A stretch of 64,000 bases of DNA, from the NCBI GenBank assembly GCA_002483445.1, contig DLHY01000109.1, positions 1 to 64,000 on the forward strand, given 5' to 3'. The notes under the pieces are model-generated. The model saw only the letters and a program-made list of their open reading frames with translations, made no database searches and was not told the origin of the DNA. Of this stretch, positions 40,041-49,215 are shown piece by piece. The stretch's first letter is position 1. Every line of letters starts with the position of its first letter. Both the position numbers and the translations under genes were made by a program. The DNA comes from Blastocatellia bacterium UBA7656. Its GTDB lineage: Bacteria > Acidobacteriota > Blastocatellia > UBA7656.

Positions 40041-42488
40041 ATGAAAAAGAAACTGACGATTCAGGTATCATCACTGGCTCTGGTATTGCTGATGGTTCAA
40101 TCGCTCATTCCGAGAGATGTGAGCGCGCGGGGCAATCCGACAACACTTGAAAGCCAGCAGGAAGCATCAGCACAGTTGGCGCCTGCGGCAGAGATGACCT
40201 TCAAGGTGACCAACACCAGAGATCAGGGTCCCGGCTCATTGAGGCAGTCCATCCTGGACGCCAACGCCAACGAGGGCAGTGATACGATTGTCTTTGAAAT
40301 CCCAGGAGAAGGACCGCACACAATCAGCCCTGCATCCCCCCTGCCTGCTATAACTGAAGCTGTATTTATAAATGGCGTGACCCAGATTGACGCTTCCGGC
40401 AACCTCCTGATCGTGTTGGATGGAAGTAATGCGGGAGAAAACGCGGATGGATTGACTATACGAGGTGCGAACCGTTCCAGAATCTCAGGGCTTGTAATCA
40501 ACCGTTTCAATGGAAGCGGGATCAGGGTGGACGGAGACACCCTTGGTGCTGTAATCGACAACAATTACATCGGCACCGATTCCACAGGCACAGTTCCGCT
40601 CGGCAATGGCAAAGGCGTAGAAATTGTCCGCTCCGTTGGCACCCAGGTGCGTGGCAACGTCATTTCGGGCAGCGTCACCGACGGCGTTTTAATCCAGGGT
40701 GGCTCATTTAATCGAGTTTTGGGAAACCTTATAGGCGTCCCAGGAGATGAAAGTGAAGACCCCGATGGCGTGATGGGCAACGGGAGAGACGGCGTCAGAA
40801 TGTCCGGTAGCGCCAATAAAAACACCATCGGAGGAGAAAAGGAGGAAGACGAAAATGTCATATCAGGCAATGGCGGTAAAGGAATAAGAATGACCGAGCG
40901 GTCGCAACTAAACGAGGTGCTCAACAATAAGATAGGAACTAACCATCTCGGAACCAAGAAGAATCCTAACCGTGCCGGAGGGATAGGCATCGAGGATTCA
41001 AACGACAACACTGTAGGAGGCGAAGCGCCCAAAGAAGGCAACCTTGTATCCGGCAACATCGGAGCCGGCATCAGCATAGATCCCGGCTCTATGGGGAATA
41101 GAGTGCAGGGCAACAAGATCGGCTCCGATTCATCAGGCACCAAGAAACTCGGTAACACCAGCGAGGGCGTCCGCATCGAGGGCGCGGACAACAACACCAT
41201 CGGCGGCACAACCCCCGGCGCGGGCAATATCATCGGCGGCAATGGCGATGGGATGTCGATCATCAACGCAAGCAACACCACCGTTCAGGGCAACTGGATT
41301 GGCACGAATCCCCTCGGCGACAACCTCGGCAATCTGGGCGCGGGCATAGGGCTGGCAGACAATTCGTCGAACAACAAGATAGGAGGCCAGACTCTCACGG
41401 CAGGCAATTGGATCGCCAATAATCGATTCGGTATCATTGCCTTTCCCGGCACCTCGGGCAATGCTTTCCTCTTCAACTCTATATTCGACAACACTGATCA
41501 ATCGATCCTGCTTGCCAGCAACGCCAACCGAGGGATACGCCCTCCACAGTTGACCTCAGCCACGGCTTCAAACAATGAAACCATAATCCGCGGGAGCTTC
41601 TCCGGTCGGCCCAACAGCCAATTCGGGATCCAATACTCTTTGAGCTCGAAGCTCAATCCGCTGGAGGGTAAAATTCCGTTCGGCAGCATCACCCTCACGA
41701 CCAACAGCGCGGGATTGGCCAGCGCCGACGCGCGGGTTCCGCTGCACGTTCCCAGCGGACTATTCATCACGGCGATAGCAACGGACCTGGCCACGAACGA
41801 CACTTCAGGGTTCGGGAGCGGCGCTCAGGTGACAGGCGCGGACAAGCCCGACCTGAAAGTGGAAAAGAGCGGACCCGAGAGCGCCGGGTGCAGAGAGACC
41901 ATCACCTACACGATCACCGTCACCAATGTAGGCACAGCAGCGGCCTTCTCACCCACTATCATCGATACATTGCCTGATTGCGTGGGGGATGAAGTGGAGG
42001 TGACTACATCGCAACAGCAGGCGACCTCCTTCGCTCAGGTGGGCAATAAGGTGATAACCTTCGCGCAAAGGCTTGCTCCGGGCGATTCTGTGACGATAAC
42101 GGTCAAGGCCACTTTGACTGAAAAATGCGCAGAGACTATCACCAACTCAGTCACCGTGGACGCAGAAGGAGATACGAATTCCTCGAACGACTCGGACGAC
42201 GCCAGCACGAAAGTAGAGCAGTGTCCAAAAATCACCAGCATGACCACATCGGGGAAGAATGTTGTTGTGAGCGGCCTCAGATTCCAGATGGGAGACAAGA
42301 TAGAGATCAACGGGATGCTGCTCAACACGAAGTTCAGGGGCGATAACGAACTCCTGGCGAAGAAAGGAAAGAAGACGCTTCTCGGTTGCGATCAAGCCAA
42401 CCCCGGAAGGACGAATGTCATAAGGCTGATCAGGCCGGGCGCCTTCCAACCGATACAAGACACATCGGCGTTCGCCACCTGTCCATAA
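40041..42488 (+). CDS. Secreted parallel beta-helix / DUF11 protein
   Basis: 815 residues with a Sec signal (LTIQVSSLALVLLMVQSLIP). A CSLREAI-like start (NTRDQGPGSLRQSILDANAN) leads into a right-handed parallel beta-helix with many N-x-I-G-G and G-N-x-I-G-T turns (about 90-500). A DUF11-type domain (DLKVEKSGPESAGCRETITY to TVDAEGDTNSSNDSDDAST, about 610-720) and an IPT-like C-terminal domain (VVVSGLRFQMGDKIEINGML) close it. Such proteins are usually extracellular adhesins or polysaccharide-binding. The last ~95 residues, ending QPIQDTSAFATCP, are nearly repeated in the paralogue at 44297, marking a common C-terminal module. Confidence 0.88.
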   Translation: MKKKLTIQVSSLALVLLMVQSLIPRDVSARGNPTTLESQQEASAQLAPAAEMTFKVTNTRDQGPGSLRQSILDANANEGSDTIVFEIPGEGPHTISPASPLPAITEAVFINGVTQIDASGNLLIVLDGSNAGENADGLTIRGANRSRISGLVINRFNGSGIRVDGDTLGAVIDNNYIGTDSTGTVPLGNGKGVEIVRSVGTQVRGNVISGSVTDGVLIQGGSFNRVLGNLIGVPGDESEDPDGVMGNGRDGVRMSGSANKNTIGGEKEEDENVISGNGGKGIRMTERSQLNEVLNNKIGTNHLGTKKNPNRAGGIGIEDSNDNTVGGEAPKEGNLVSGNIGAGISIDPGSMGNRVQGNKIGSDSSGTKKLGNTSEGVRIEGADNNTIGGTTPGAGNIIGGNGDGMSIINASNTTVQGNWIGTNPLGDNLGNLGAGIGLADNSSNNKIGGQTLTAGNWIANNRFGIIAFPGTSGNAFLFNSIFDNTDQSILLASNANRGIRPPQLTSATASNNETIIRGSFSGRPNSQFGIQYSLSSKLNPLEGKIPFGSITLTTNSAGLASADARVPLHVPSGLFITAIATDLATNDTSGFGSGAQVTGADKPDLKVEKSGPESAGCRETITYTITVTNVGTAAAFSPTIIDTLPDCVGDEVEVTTSQQQATSFAQVGNKVITFAQRLAPGDSVTITVKATLTEKCAETITNSVTVDAEGDTNSSNDSDDASTKVEQCPKITSMTTSGKNVVVSGLRFQMGDKIEINGMLLNTKFRGDNELLAKKGKKTLLGCDQANPGRTNVIRLIRPGAFQPIQDTSAFATCP

Positions 42489-42572
42489 AATCGGGGGAGC
42501 GAGGGGCATAACTGCTGGAAAGCTTTTTCAATCTGGTTCGATAAGCCATCTCAATCTCTGAAAAACCAAACG

Positions 42573-42603
42573 GCCCCGGATGGATGATCCGTCCGGGGCT
42601 TCG
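42573..42603 (+). terminator. Rho-independent-like terminator
   Basis: Stem GCCCCGGA ... TCCGGGGC with a partly paired inner loop, followed by TTCGTCGT, 84 bp after the beta-helix gene. Its tail resembles that of the terminator at 39177. Confidence 0.65.
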
Positions 42604-42633
42604 TCGTCTGTGCGCGACTGCCTGCCTCGGACA

Positions 42634-42662
42634 GTGAAATGTTTTCCGGGATTACTCAATCA
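42634..42662 (+). promoter_or_regulatory. Shared upstream motif, copy 4
   Basis: GTGAAATGTTTTCCGGGATT followed by ACTCAATCA, 31 bp before the metalloprotease start codon. It is the most divergent of the four copies in its middle part. Confidence 0.6.
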
Positions 42663-42692
42663 CTAAAGAACGAAGCTGATCATGGAGGAAAT

Positions 42693-44150
42693 ATGAAACG
42701 ACACCTATCGCTCAGACTTTTCATTGCGATGCTGCTGATCTCAACGATGCCGCTTTCGGGTTTCTATATCGCTTCGGCTGACGGCGCATCACAACAATTA
42801 GACCAACGCTTCTCCGAGTGGTCGCGCGATCTGGAAACAGGCTGCTTTGTTTATTATGAAAACAACGGCGAAGCCTCCTGCCGTCCGGCCAGCCAAGAAG
42901 AAGCGATCACACTCATGGAGCGCGACCCTGCATTGCCGCTCAACCGGATCACTACAGAAGGTGAGTTCCTGCAGGCGGCTGGAATGATGAACATCATACT
43001 TCGCGGCACTCCCCAACTCGACAACTTCCCGCAGGCGAAAAACGCTTTCCTGAGAGCCGCCGCCCAGTGGAGCGCGCTCGTGCGGGCCGATATAACTGTA
43101 GTAATCGATGTCGACTTCGGCCCGACTCGCTTTGGCGTCCCTTTTTCGCAGGAAGTGCTGGGCAGCGCCGATTCTCAGCTACTCGGCAGCGCGGATGGAT
43201 ACCGGGATGCCCGCGCCGCGTTGATCGCCTCGGCAGGCAGCAATGATGAACTGGCGCTTTATAACTCGCTGCCTCAAACGAGCGTCCCGACCGATATAGG
43301 AAACACATCACGACTCTTTGCGCCCTCGGCGGCGCTGCGCGCTCTGGGGCTGATTAACTCTGTTGCTGATCCCGATGGTGAGCGGGCGCAGCTCGGCCCT
43401 CCTCCTTCGATAGGCTTCAATTCCAGTTTCAACTTCGATTTCGATCCGAGCGACGGCATCTCTGCGGGTCAGATAGATTTCGAGGCAGTAGCCACGCACG
43501 AGGTGGGACACATCCTGGGGTTCACATCACTGGCAGGAGCGAAGGAGTTGAATGCTGACAGGGATGTATCGCTCTCGATCTGGGACGTGTTCCGGTTTCG
43601 TCCCGGCGCTGCCGCGGCTGCTGTGTCGCCAGCCGCTTTCGATACGGCGCAGCGAATACTCTCATCCGGCGGTGAGCAGGTCTTCTTTGCGGGCGGCGGT
43701 GAGTTGAGGCTTTCGACCGGGCGACCTAACGCGACGGGCGGAGATGGATTTCAGGCCAGCCACTGGAAAAACAACAGCCTCACGGGAGTAACGATAGGAA
43801 TTATGGACCCTGACATTGCGCCCGGCGAGCGACAAACGATCAGCGACAACGATCTCAGAGTTCTCAATGCGATAGGCTATGGCGCTGAACAGGCCGACGA
43901 GGGCGGGCCGAGATTGAAGAATGTCACATTCAACGGATCGAGGCTGACGATCAAAGGATCAGGTCTTACAAGAGATGTGCAACTCGTTGTGAACTTCGTT
44001 CAGGTCGCCCCTCCGCTTTCGATCAAAGGCAACAGCAAAAAGCTCAAGATCAACGGCACTCAAGCGGAGTTCAATCTCCGAAGCGGGGCAAACATTGTGC
44101 AGGTGATAAGGGGCGGACTGCGATCCAACATCGCGGTGCTCAATTTCTGA
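42693..44150 (+). CDS. Secreted matrixin-like zinc metalloprotease (NF038122 type)
   Basis: 485 residues from ATG 42693 (GGAGG upstream). Signal peptide RLFIAMLLISTMPLSGFYIA. The catalytic motif HEVGHILGFTS (about 268-278) fits H-E-x-x-H-x-x-G, the metzincin/matrixin zinc site. The surrounding sequence (GQIDFEAVATHEVGHILGFT and later NALGYGAEQ-like end) matches the NF038122 family as I recall it. A C-terminal IPT-like beta domain (LKNVTFNGSRLTIKGSGLTR) echoes that of its neighbours. It probably degrades or processes extracellular proteins and carries the shared upstream motif. Confidence 0.87.
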   Translation: MKRHLSLRLFIAMLLISTMPLSGFYIASADGASQQLDQRFSEWSRDLETGCFVYYENNGEASCRPASQEEAITLMERDPALPLNRITTEGEFLQAAGMMNIILRGTPQLDNFPQAKNAFLRAAAQWSALVRADITVVIDVDFGPTRFGVPFSQEVLGSADSQLLGSADGYRDARAALIASAGSNDELALYNSLPQTSVPTDIGNTSRLFAPSAALRALGLINSVADPDGERAQLGPPPSIGFNSSFNFDFDPSDGISAGQIDFEAVATHEVGHILGFTSLAGAKELNADRDVSLSIWDVFRFRPGAAAAAVSPAAFDTAQRILSSGGEQVFFAGGGELRLSTGRPNATGGDGFQASHWKNNSLTGVTIGIMDPDIAPGERQTISDNDLRVLNAIGYGAEQADEGGPRLKNVTFNGSRLTIKGSGLTRDVQLVVNFVQVAPPLSIKGNSKKLKINGTQAEFNLRSGANIVQVIRGGLRSNIAVLNF

Positions 44151-44201
44151 TCGCAGAACCTGCCGATACCAAATCCAAATCAATGACGAGGAGTCGTGGA
44201 T

Positions 44202-44278
44202 GTACAACAGGCTGCCAGCCTGTTGACACCCTGAAAGCATGAAAATTTGAGCAGCAGCAGGCTGGCAGCCTACTGTAC
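44202..44278. repeat. GCTGGCAGC hairpin repeat, long copy 2
   Basis: Two palindromes (CAACAGGCTGCCAGCCTGTTG and AGCAGGCTGGCAGCCTACT) joined by a spacer containing CTGAAAGCATGAAAATT and bounded by GTAC. It is nearly the same as 25618-25695. It ends 18 bp before the start codon at 44297, within the leader of that gene. Confidence 0.8.
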
Positions 44279-44296
44279 CTGTTTTAAGGAGAAATC

Positions 44297-47200
44297 ATGA
44301 AAAAGAATTCCAGTATATCGATATCGCTAATGGTTATCACACTGTTACTCATTCAACAGCTTCTTACACTTCACACAGCCGCGCAGACTTGGGTCGAAGA
44401 AGACGAGATGGAGATGACAGCAAAACTGAGCGATCGGATAAGAGTGCGCGCTGCGGGTCAAAGCAATAAATGGATCAGCCTCAACGACGGTCGCGAGATG
44501 ATGACAGAATACACGGGGAAAGAAAGCGTCGTTCAATCGTTGGAGCAAAACCAGGCCCGCGCGCTTTCTCTTGCTTCGGATGATTTCGACGAAGACGGAA
44601 CAGATGATCTTGTATGCGGCTACGCTGCTCCCACAGGCGGTATAGTGGCGCTGCATCGGGGAGTAGCGAAATCACCTGCGACCATGAGACCAGGTGAGAC
44701 AGTTCTCGCCGATACGCCCTTCATTGCGCCCGCGCGCGTTTTCGCCTTAGCGGAAGCCGCCGACTTTTTGGTCACAGGCGATTTCGATGCGGACGGGAAC
44801 CGCGATGTAGTGGCCGCGCCCAGGGAAGGCGCATCGCTCTACTTGATGAGAGGAAACGGGCAGGGAGGTCTGCGGGCTGCCGAACGAATCGAGTTGCCGG
44901 GAGCGGTGACAGCGATGGCCGCAGGCGAGATCAATCGCGCAGACGGGCTTGAGGATTTAGCAGTCGCCGTCACTGTACGTGATGGATCGAAAGTACTCGT
45001 TTACGAAGGACCGAACGGCGCTTTGCGCGGAGAGCCTGAAGTCTTGTCTCTCTCCACCCGTGTCACATCGCTTGCGATTGGGCAGTTGGATTCGAGCTAC
45101 GAATACGACCTTGCCATAACAGCGGGCAACGAGTTGATGATCGCGTATGGGCGAGACCGCAAGCTATCGATGGACAAAGAGACGCAGTCCAAAGTGTCTG
45201 ATGTCTTCATCAGTCGGCAGGATTTCTCATTCGAGATCGCGGCGGTTGCGACCGGAGAGTTCATCCGCGAAGGGTACCAGACCGATATAGCGCTGCTCGC
45301 GGAAGACGGGCGAGTGCGATATCTGAGGCGCGGGGAGTTGGGACGCGGAGACGAATCGGGACGCGGCGAGTGGCAGGTGGTGACCGAGGCGGTTGTGACT
45401 GAATCAACGCAAGCCGACAACTCACCTTCGCCTCGGTCACTGATAACAGCGAATATATCGGGCCTTGCGACTGATGATCTGATGGTGATAGACCGGGCCA
45501 GCCGGAAGATGCGCATAATCAGCGGAGGTCCCGGCAGTAAGCTTCCACTCCACACCACCACGTCGCTTGAGGCGGAGGATCAGCCGATGGCCGCGTTACC
45601 CGTGCGGATGAATGGCCGAGCGGTTAATGGCTTTGTAGCGATAACAGGCAGCCACAGCGCCCCCGCCCTGATGCTGACTCCTGCGGCGATAGTAACGATC
45701 ATGGTGACGACGGAGAAAGACAATGGCAACAACGATGCGCCTATCCCAGGCTCGTTGAGAGACGCGATAGTCAAGGCTAATAACGAGCCGCCCGATTCCA
45801 GCCTGATTTTCATCAAGTTCCAAAAGGACATGCGTATCGAGGTTTCAGTGCCTCTGCCGACGATTAGTCGTAAGGATGTGGTCATTAACGGGCCTGAGAA
45901 TCAGAAGCAGGTCACGCTGGAGAATGTCGGCACCAGTCAGGCCGCGCTGTTTATAACGGGTGGTAGTAGCAATGTTGGAGGACTAACTTTCTCAGGCTTC
46001 AGTACCGGGATCAGGCTGGAGGGAGGAGGAGAGAATTTCATCGGGTTTAACTCCATCAGCGGCGGCAGAATAGGAGTTGAGATCGTAAACTCTGACGACA
46101 ACTCAGTTTCGCAGAATACGATCACGAATGCTGACTTTGCTGGCGTCCGTATCACTGGCGAATCTAAGGAGAACGAAGTTCAACTCAATACGATAACCGA
46201 AAATAAAGCGGGCGCGATCATAGATGGGAATGCTTCCAATAATACAATCGGGGGGTTCTTTGTTATCAACTTGGGCAATGCCATCCTTAGGAACGATGTT
46301 GGCGTTCTAATCGGCGGGCGAGCGACGGGGAACCTCGTGCAGGGTAACGTGATCGTAGACACCAGCCAGGATGGGCTTCTCATAACGGAGGAAGGGGCCT
46401 TCAATTTTATCGGAGGGTCAACGCCGCAACTAGGAAATAAAATAATCGGAAGCGGAGCAAACGGTATCCGTGTCGGGAGTCAGGCAGCCGAGGGCGCCAA
46501 GATTCAAGGCAACTTCATCGGCGTTAAGGACGACAGGACTCCCCCGCCCGCTTCCGGGGAGGGCAATAAAGGCGACGGCGTGCGCATCGAGGGAGCGCCC
46601 AATACCGAAACCGGCGGGACGAGCAGAGGCGCAGGCAATACCATAGGGAAAAACAAAGGCAACGGCGTCAGCATCAATAACGTAAATACCGGAACGACCC
46701 TAGTGCAGGGCAACAAGATCGGCACTGACCCGACGGGCGCGACTACTGACCCCGATGGCAGACCCGGCAGCGGCGACGAGACTGGCAATCAGGGCGAGGG
46801 CGTAAGCGTCTTCAACTCGACCAATGTGACGATCGGAGGAAAAGACCCCGGAGCTGCCAACATCGTCGGCGGCAATGGCGATGGGATGTCGCTCATCAAT
46901 TCCAGCAACAACACCGTTCATGGCAATTTCTGGGGGACCAATCCCCTCGACGATGACCTGGGCAACCGGGGCGCAGGCGTGGGGCTTGCGGGCAATTCCT
47001 CAAACAACAAGATAGGCGGCGATGTTCTTGCCGCGGGCAATACGATAGCCTATAACCAGACGGGCATCCAGGCTGGTCCAATCACCGTAAGCAATCTCTA
47101 TCTCTTCAATCGGATATACAGGAACACCTCGTCGCCGATAAATAACAATGGCGGGGCTAACAGAGGGATAGGGTCTCCTCAATTGATCACGTCAGTCGCC

Positions 47201-48133
47201 TCGACAAGCGACACGCGGATAGCGGGCAAGCTCTCAGCTCAACTCCCTCCCAGCCGCAGTTTCGCGGTCTTCTTTTACGGAGGCCAGGTCGAGATTGGTC
47301 GAAACACCGGTCCCGCAATCCCGATAGGAGGAATTATAGTCAACACCGACAGCAGCGGCAGCGCCAACTTCACAGCCCGGGTTCCGGTGCCGATCTCCGC
47401 CGGGCTTAGCATCACAGCGATTGCGACCGACGTGAGGACGAACGATACATCGGAGGTTTCCAATCATGTCCAGGTGGCCGGCACTGCCAGACCCGACCTG
47501 GAAGTGACAAAGAGCGGGCCTGCGACCGCCAATTGCAGAGACAGTATCACCTATACGATCACAGTCACCAATCGCGGCACGGCTGCGGCAGTCGGAGCTT
47601 CCGTCATTGATATATTGGACGCTTGCCTGGCGGATGAAGTCACGGTGACCTCATCACAGGAAGGCTCGGTCTCTTACCCCGAGGTTGCCAACAAGGTGGT
47701 CACTGTCGTGCCAAGACTCAATCCAGGCGATTCTGTGATGATAACTGTCATGGTTACGGTAACCGAAATCTGCGGAGATAGCATCGTCAACCTCGTCAGA
47801 GTGCAGGCGGATGGAGACACCAATACCACAAACGATGAGGATGATGTCCTCACGAATGTGGATTGCACAAAAATAGATGGTATTTCTGTGCAGGGCAAAC
47901 ATGTGACAGTTAGCGGCGCCGGATTCGTGAGGGGAGACAAGATAGAGATCAATGGAACGCTGCTCAACACGAAGTTCAAGGGCACGGACGAGCTACTGGC
48001 GAAGAGAGGAAAGAAAGAACTCCTCGGCTGCGACCCGGCCAATCCCAACAGGAAGAACGTCATAAAGCTGATCAGGTCTAGTAATCCCAATCAACCCATA
48101 CAAGACACGTCAGCGTTCGCCACCTGTCCGTGA
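44297..48133 (+). CDS. Secreted FG-GAP / beta-helix / DUF11 protein
   Basis: 1278 residues with a signal peptide (SISLMVITLLLIQQLLTLHT) and AAGGAG upstream. Residues about 60-460 hold FG-GAP/VCBS-like repeats with calcium-binding DFDEDGTDDLV and DFDADGNRDVVA loops. About 480-985 is a parallel beta-helix (SLRDAIVKANNEPPDSSLIF start; many N-x-I-G-G turns). About 1070-1180 is a DUF11 domain, and the end is the IPT-like module of its paralogue at 40041 (KIEINGTLLNTKFKGTDELL ... QDTSAFATCP). A 7-bp-period repeat at 45325-45372 encodes a Gly/Arg/Glu-rich insert. It lacks the shared upstream motif; a GCTGGCAGC hairpin repeat sits in its leader. Confidence 0.88.
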   Translation: MKKNSSISISLMVITLLLIQQLLTLHTAAQTWVEEDEMEMTAKLSDRIRVRAAGQSNKWISLNDGREMMTEYTGKESVVQSLEQNQARALSLASDDFDEDGTDDLVCGYAAPTGGIVALHRGVAKSPATMRPGETVLADTPFIAPARVFALAEAADFLVTGDFDADGNRDVVAAPREGASLYLMRGNGQGGLRAAERIELPGAVTAMAAGEINRADGLEDLAVAVTVRDGSKVLVYEGPNGALRGEPEVLSLSTRVTSLAIGQLDSSYEYDLAITAGNELMIAYGRDRKLSMDKETQSKVSDVFISRQDFSFEIAAVATGEFIREGYQTDIALLAEDGRVRYLRRGELGRGDESGRGEWQVVTEAVVTESTQADNSPSPRSLITANISGLATDDLMVIDRASRKMRIISGGPGSKLPLHTTTSLEAEDQPMAALPVRMNGRAVNGFVAITGSHSAPALMLTPAAIVTIMVTTEKDNGNNDAPIPGSLRDAIVKANNEPPDSSLIFIKFQKDMRIEVSVPLPTISRKDVVINGPENQKQVTLENVGTSQAALFITGGSSNVGGLTFSGFSTGIRLEGGGENFIGFNSISGGRIGVEIVNSDDNSVSQNTITNADFAGVRITGESKENEVQLNTITENKAGAIIDGNASNNTIGGFFVINLGNAILRNDVGVLIGGRATGNLVQGNVIVDTSQDGLLITEEGAFNFIGGSTPQLGNKIIGSGANGIRVGSQAAEGAKIQGNFIGVKDDRTPPPASGEGNKGDGVRIEGAPNTETGGTSRGAGNTIGKNKGNGVSINNVNTGTTLVQGNKIGTDPTGATTDPDGRPGSGDETGNQGEGVSVFNSTNVTIGGKDPGAANIVGGNGDGMSLINSSNNTVHGNFWGTNPLDDDLGNRGAGVGLAGNSSNNKIGGDVLAAGNTIAYNQTGIQAGPITVSNLYLFNRIYRNTSSPINNNGGANRGIGSPQLITSVASTSDTRIAGKLSAQLPPSRSFAVFFYGGQVEIGRNTGPAIPIGGIIVNTDSSGSANFTARVPVPISAGLSITAIATDVRTNDTSEVSNHVQVAGTARPDLEVTKSGPATANCRDSITYTITVTNRGTAAAVGASVIDILDACLADEVTVTSSQEGSVSYPEVANKVVTVVPRLNPGDSVMITVMVTVTEICGDSIVNLVRVQADGDTNTTNDEDDVLTNVDCTKIDGISVQGKHVTVSGAGFVRGDKIEINGTLLNTKFKGTDELLAKRGKKELLGCDPANPNRKNVIKLIRSSNPNQPIQDTSAFATCP
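45325..45372. repeat. Heptad array inside coding sequence
   Basis: Tandem words of the GGGACGCGG type encode the low-complexity stretch RRGELGRGDESGRGEWQ at about residues 343-359 of the FG-GAP/beta-helix protein. It matches the intergenic arrays in character and keeps the reading frame. Confidence 0.6.
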
Positions 48134-48199
48134 AAGACTGGGGGAGGCAGGCCGCAGGTTGACAGGCGGATGTCTGCTCTTATGACGCGATCTTTCTAT

Positions 48200-48235
48200 G
48201 CCTCGCCCGCCTCCTCGCGCGGCGGCGGGCGAGGC
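48200..48235 (+). terminator. GC-rich hairpin, probable terminator
   Basis: Stem GCCTCGCCCGCC (48200-48211) and GGCGGGCGAGGC (48224-48235), perfect over 12 bp with a 12-nt loop, 67 bp after the FG-GAP/beta-helix gene. The T-tract is weak. Confidence 0.55.
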
Positions 48236-48271
48236 GGTGTTATTTACTTCATTACATCATAAGGAGAAACT

Positions 48272-49039
48272 ATGGCGATCAATATCAGTTCGAAGTCCGT
48301 TGAGACCACCAAGCGACGAGACCCTGTGACCGGACGAGTGTTCTTCGTGACCCAGGTTTGCGTCGAGTTTGAGAATACCGAGACCACTACGGAAGTGGTC
48401 GAGATCGATATCAAGGCGCGCGCCAAGCGTTCGAAGTTCGAGGCCAGAAAGGTCATTGATGTAGTATGCAGAAAGAATAATGTGACCATCGACCCGCGCA
48501 AGAATTTGCCGCTGGGTTTTTGCAATGGCTATAAAAAGATATGTTGTGATGTCCCTGATAATATCGCTGCTGATGTAGAGAACTTCGGAGGGGATTACGT
48601 GGTTGTCGTCGGACGCACAAGAGGCGGCGACGGAGATGTGAGCGACATCATCACCACTGCGCCCATATCTTTGCCAACCAGAGTTTCGATAGGCCCTGGC
48701 CAGCGTCTGCGCTACAGCGACATTGTGGGGGTTGGTCTTGAGGAGGTCGAGGAACTGGCCTTTGATTTTGCCTGTGATCTTCCCCCCGGCTGGCAACTCA
48801 GGTTTATGGACTCTCCTCCTGCCAATGATTATCCCGCAGCGATACTCTTCGAGGTGGAGGCGCGTCCCGGCGCTTACGAAGGTGAGATGGCCACACTGAT
48901 AGTGCGCACTTACAGGCAAGGCCGGGAGGATGTCCGATTGATGGTCGAAGAGAGCAGCTTTCAGTTCGCTGTGGGTTCCCAGCCGGCTTGCTGTGTGTGC
49001 AGCGGTGATCAGGATCAATCGGCATCGAACTCCGCATGA
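48272..49039 (+). CDS. Protein of unknown function with a CCVC C-terminus
   Basis: 255 residues, AAGGAG upstream of the ATG. There is no signal peptide. The N-terminal half is beta-rich and charged (FVTQVCVEFENTETTTEVVE IDIKARAKRSKF), with Cys in VVCRKN, GFCNGYKKICCDV and FACDLPPGW. The C-terminus ends QPACCVCSGDQDQSASNSA. The cysteine pairs might bind metal or form disulfides. It lies just beyond the secreted-protein block but lacks the shared motif. Not recognised. Confidence 0.65.
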   Translation: MAINISSKSVETTKRRDPVTGRVFFVTQVCVEFENTETTTEVVEIDIKARAKRSKFEARKVIDVVCRKNNVTIDPRKNLPLGFCNGYKKICCDVPDNIAADVENFGGDYVVVVGRTRGGDGDVSDIITTAPISLPTRVSIGPGQRLRYSDIVGVGLEEVEELAFDFACDLPPGWQLRFMDSPPANDYPAAILFEVEARPGAYEGEMATLIVRTYRQGREDVRLMVEESSFQFAVGSQPACCVCSGDQDQSASNSA

Positions 49040-49135
49040 ACCAGATGCCGTTCGCTCGCTATTACTGATCCGCGCGGGCCGGGTTAGGCCATTGCAAAAG
49101 CGTCCTCGCTGCAGCCAAATACATCACATCGAAAG

Positions 49136-49165
49136 TTGATGCCATCCTTGTGAGTCCTGTAGAAT
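49136..49165 (+). promoter_or_regulatory. Probable promoter of uvrA
   Basis: TTGATG (49136-49141), an 18-bp spacer and TAGAAT (49160-49165), about 50 bp before the uvrA start. No LexA-type box that I can recognise overlaps it. Confidence 0.4.
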
Positions 49166-49215
49166 GAGGTCTTTGCTAATGACTCGGATTCTCATCTATC
49201 AGGACTCATCTTTAG

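Noticed and set aside
40565..41281. Minus-strand frame of 238 codons rich in Pro/Leu/Ser
   Set aside because: Reverse of the repetitive G-N-x-I-G beta-helix codons; low complexity and no gene features.
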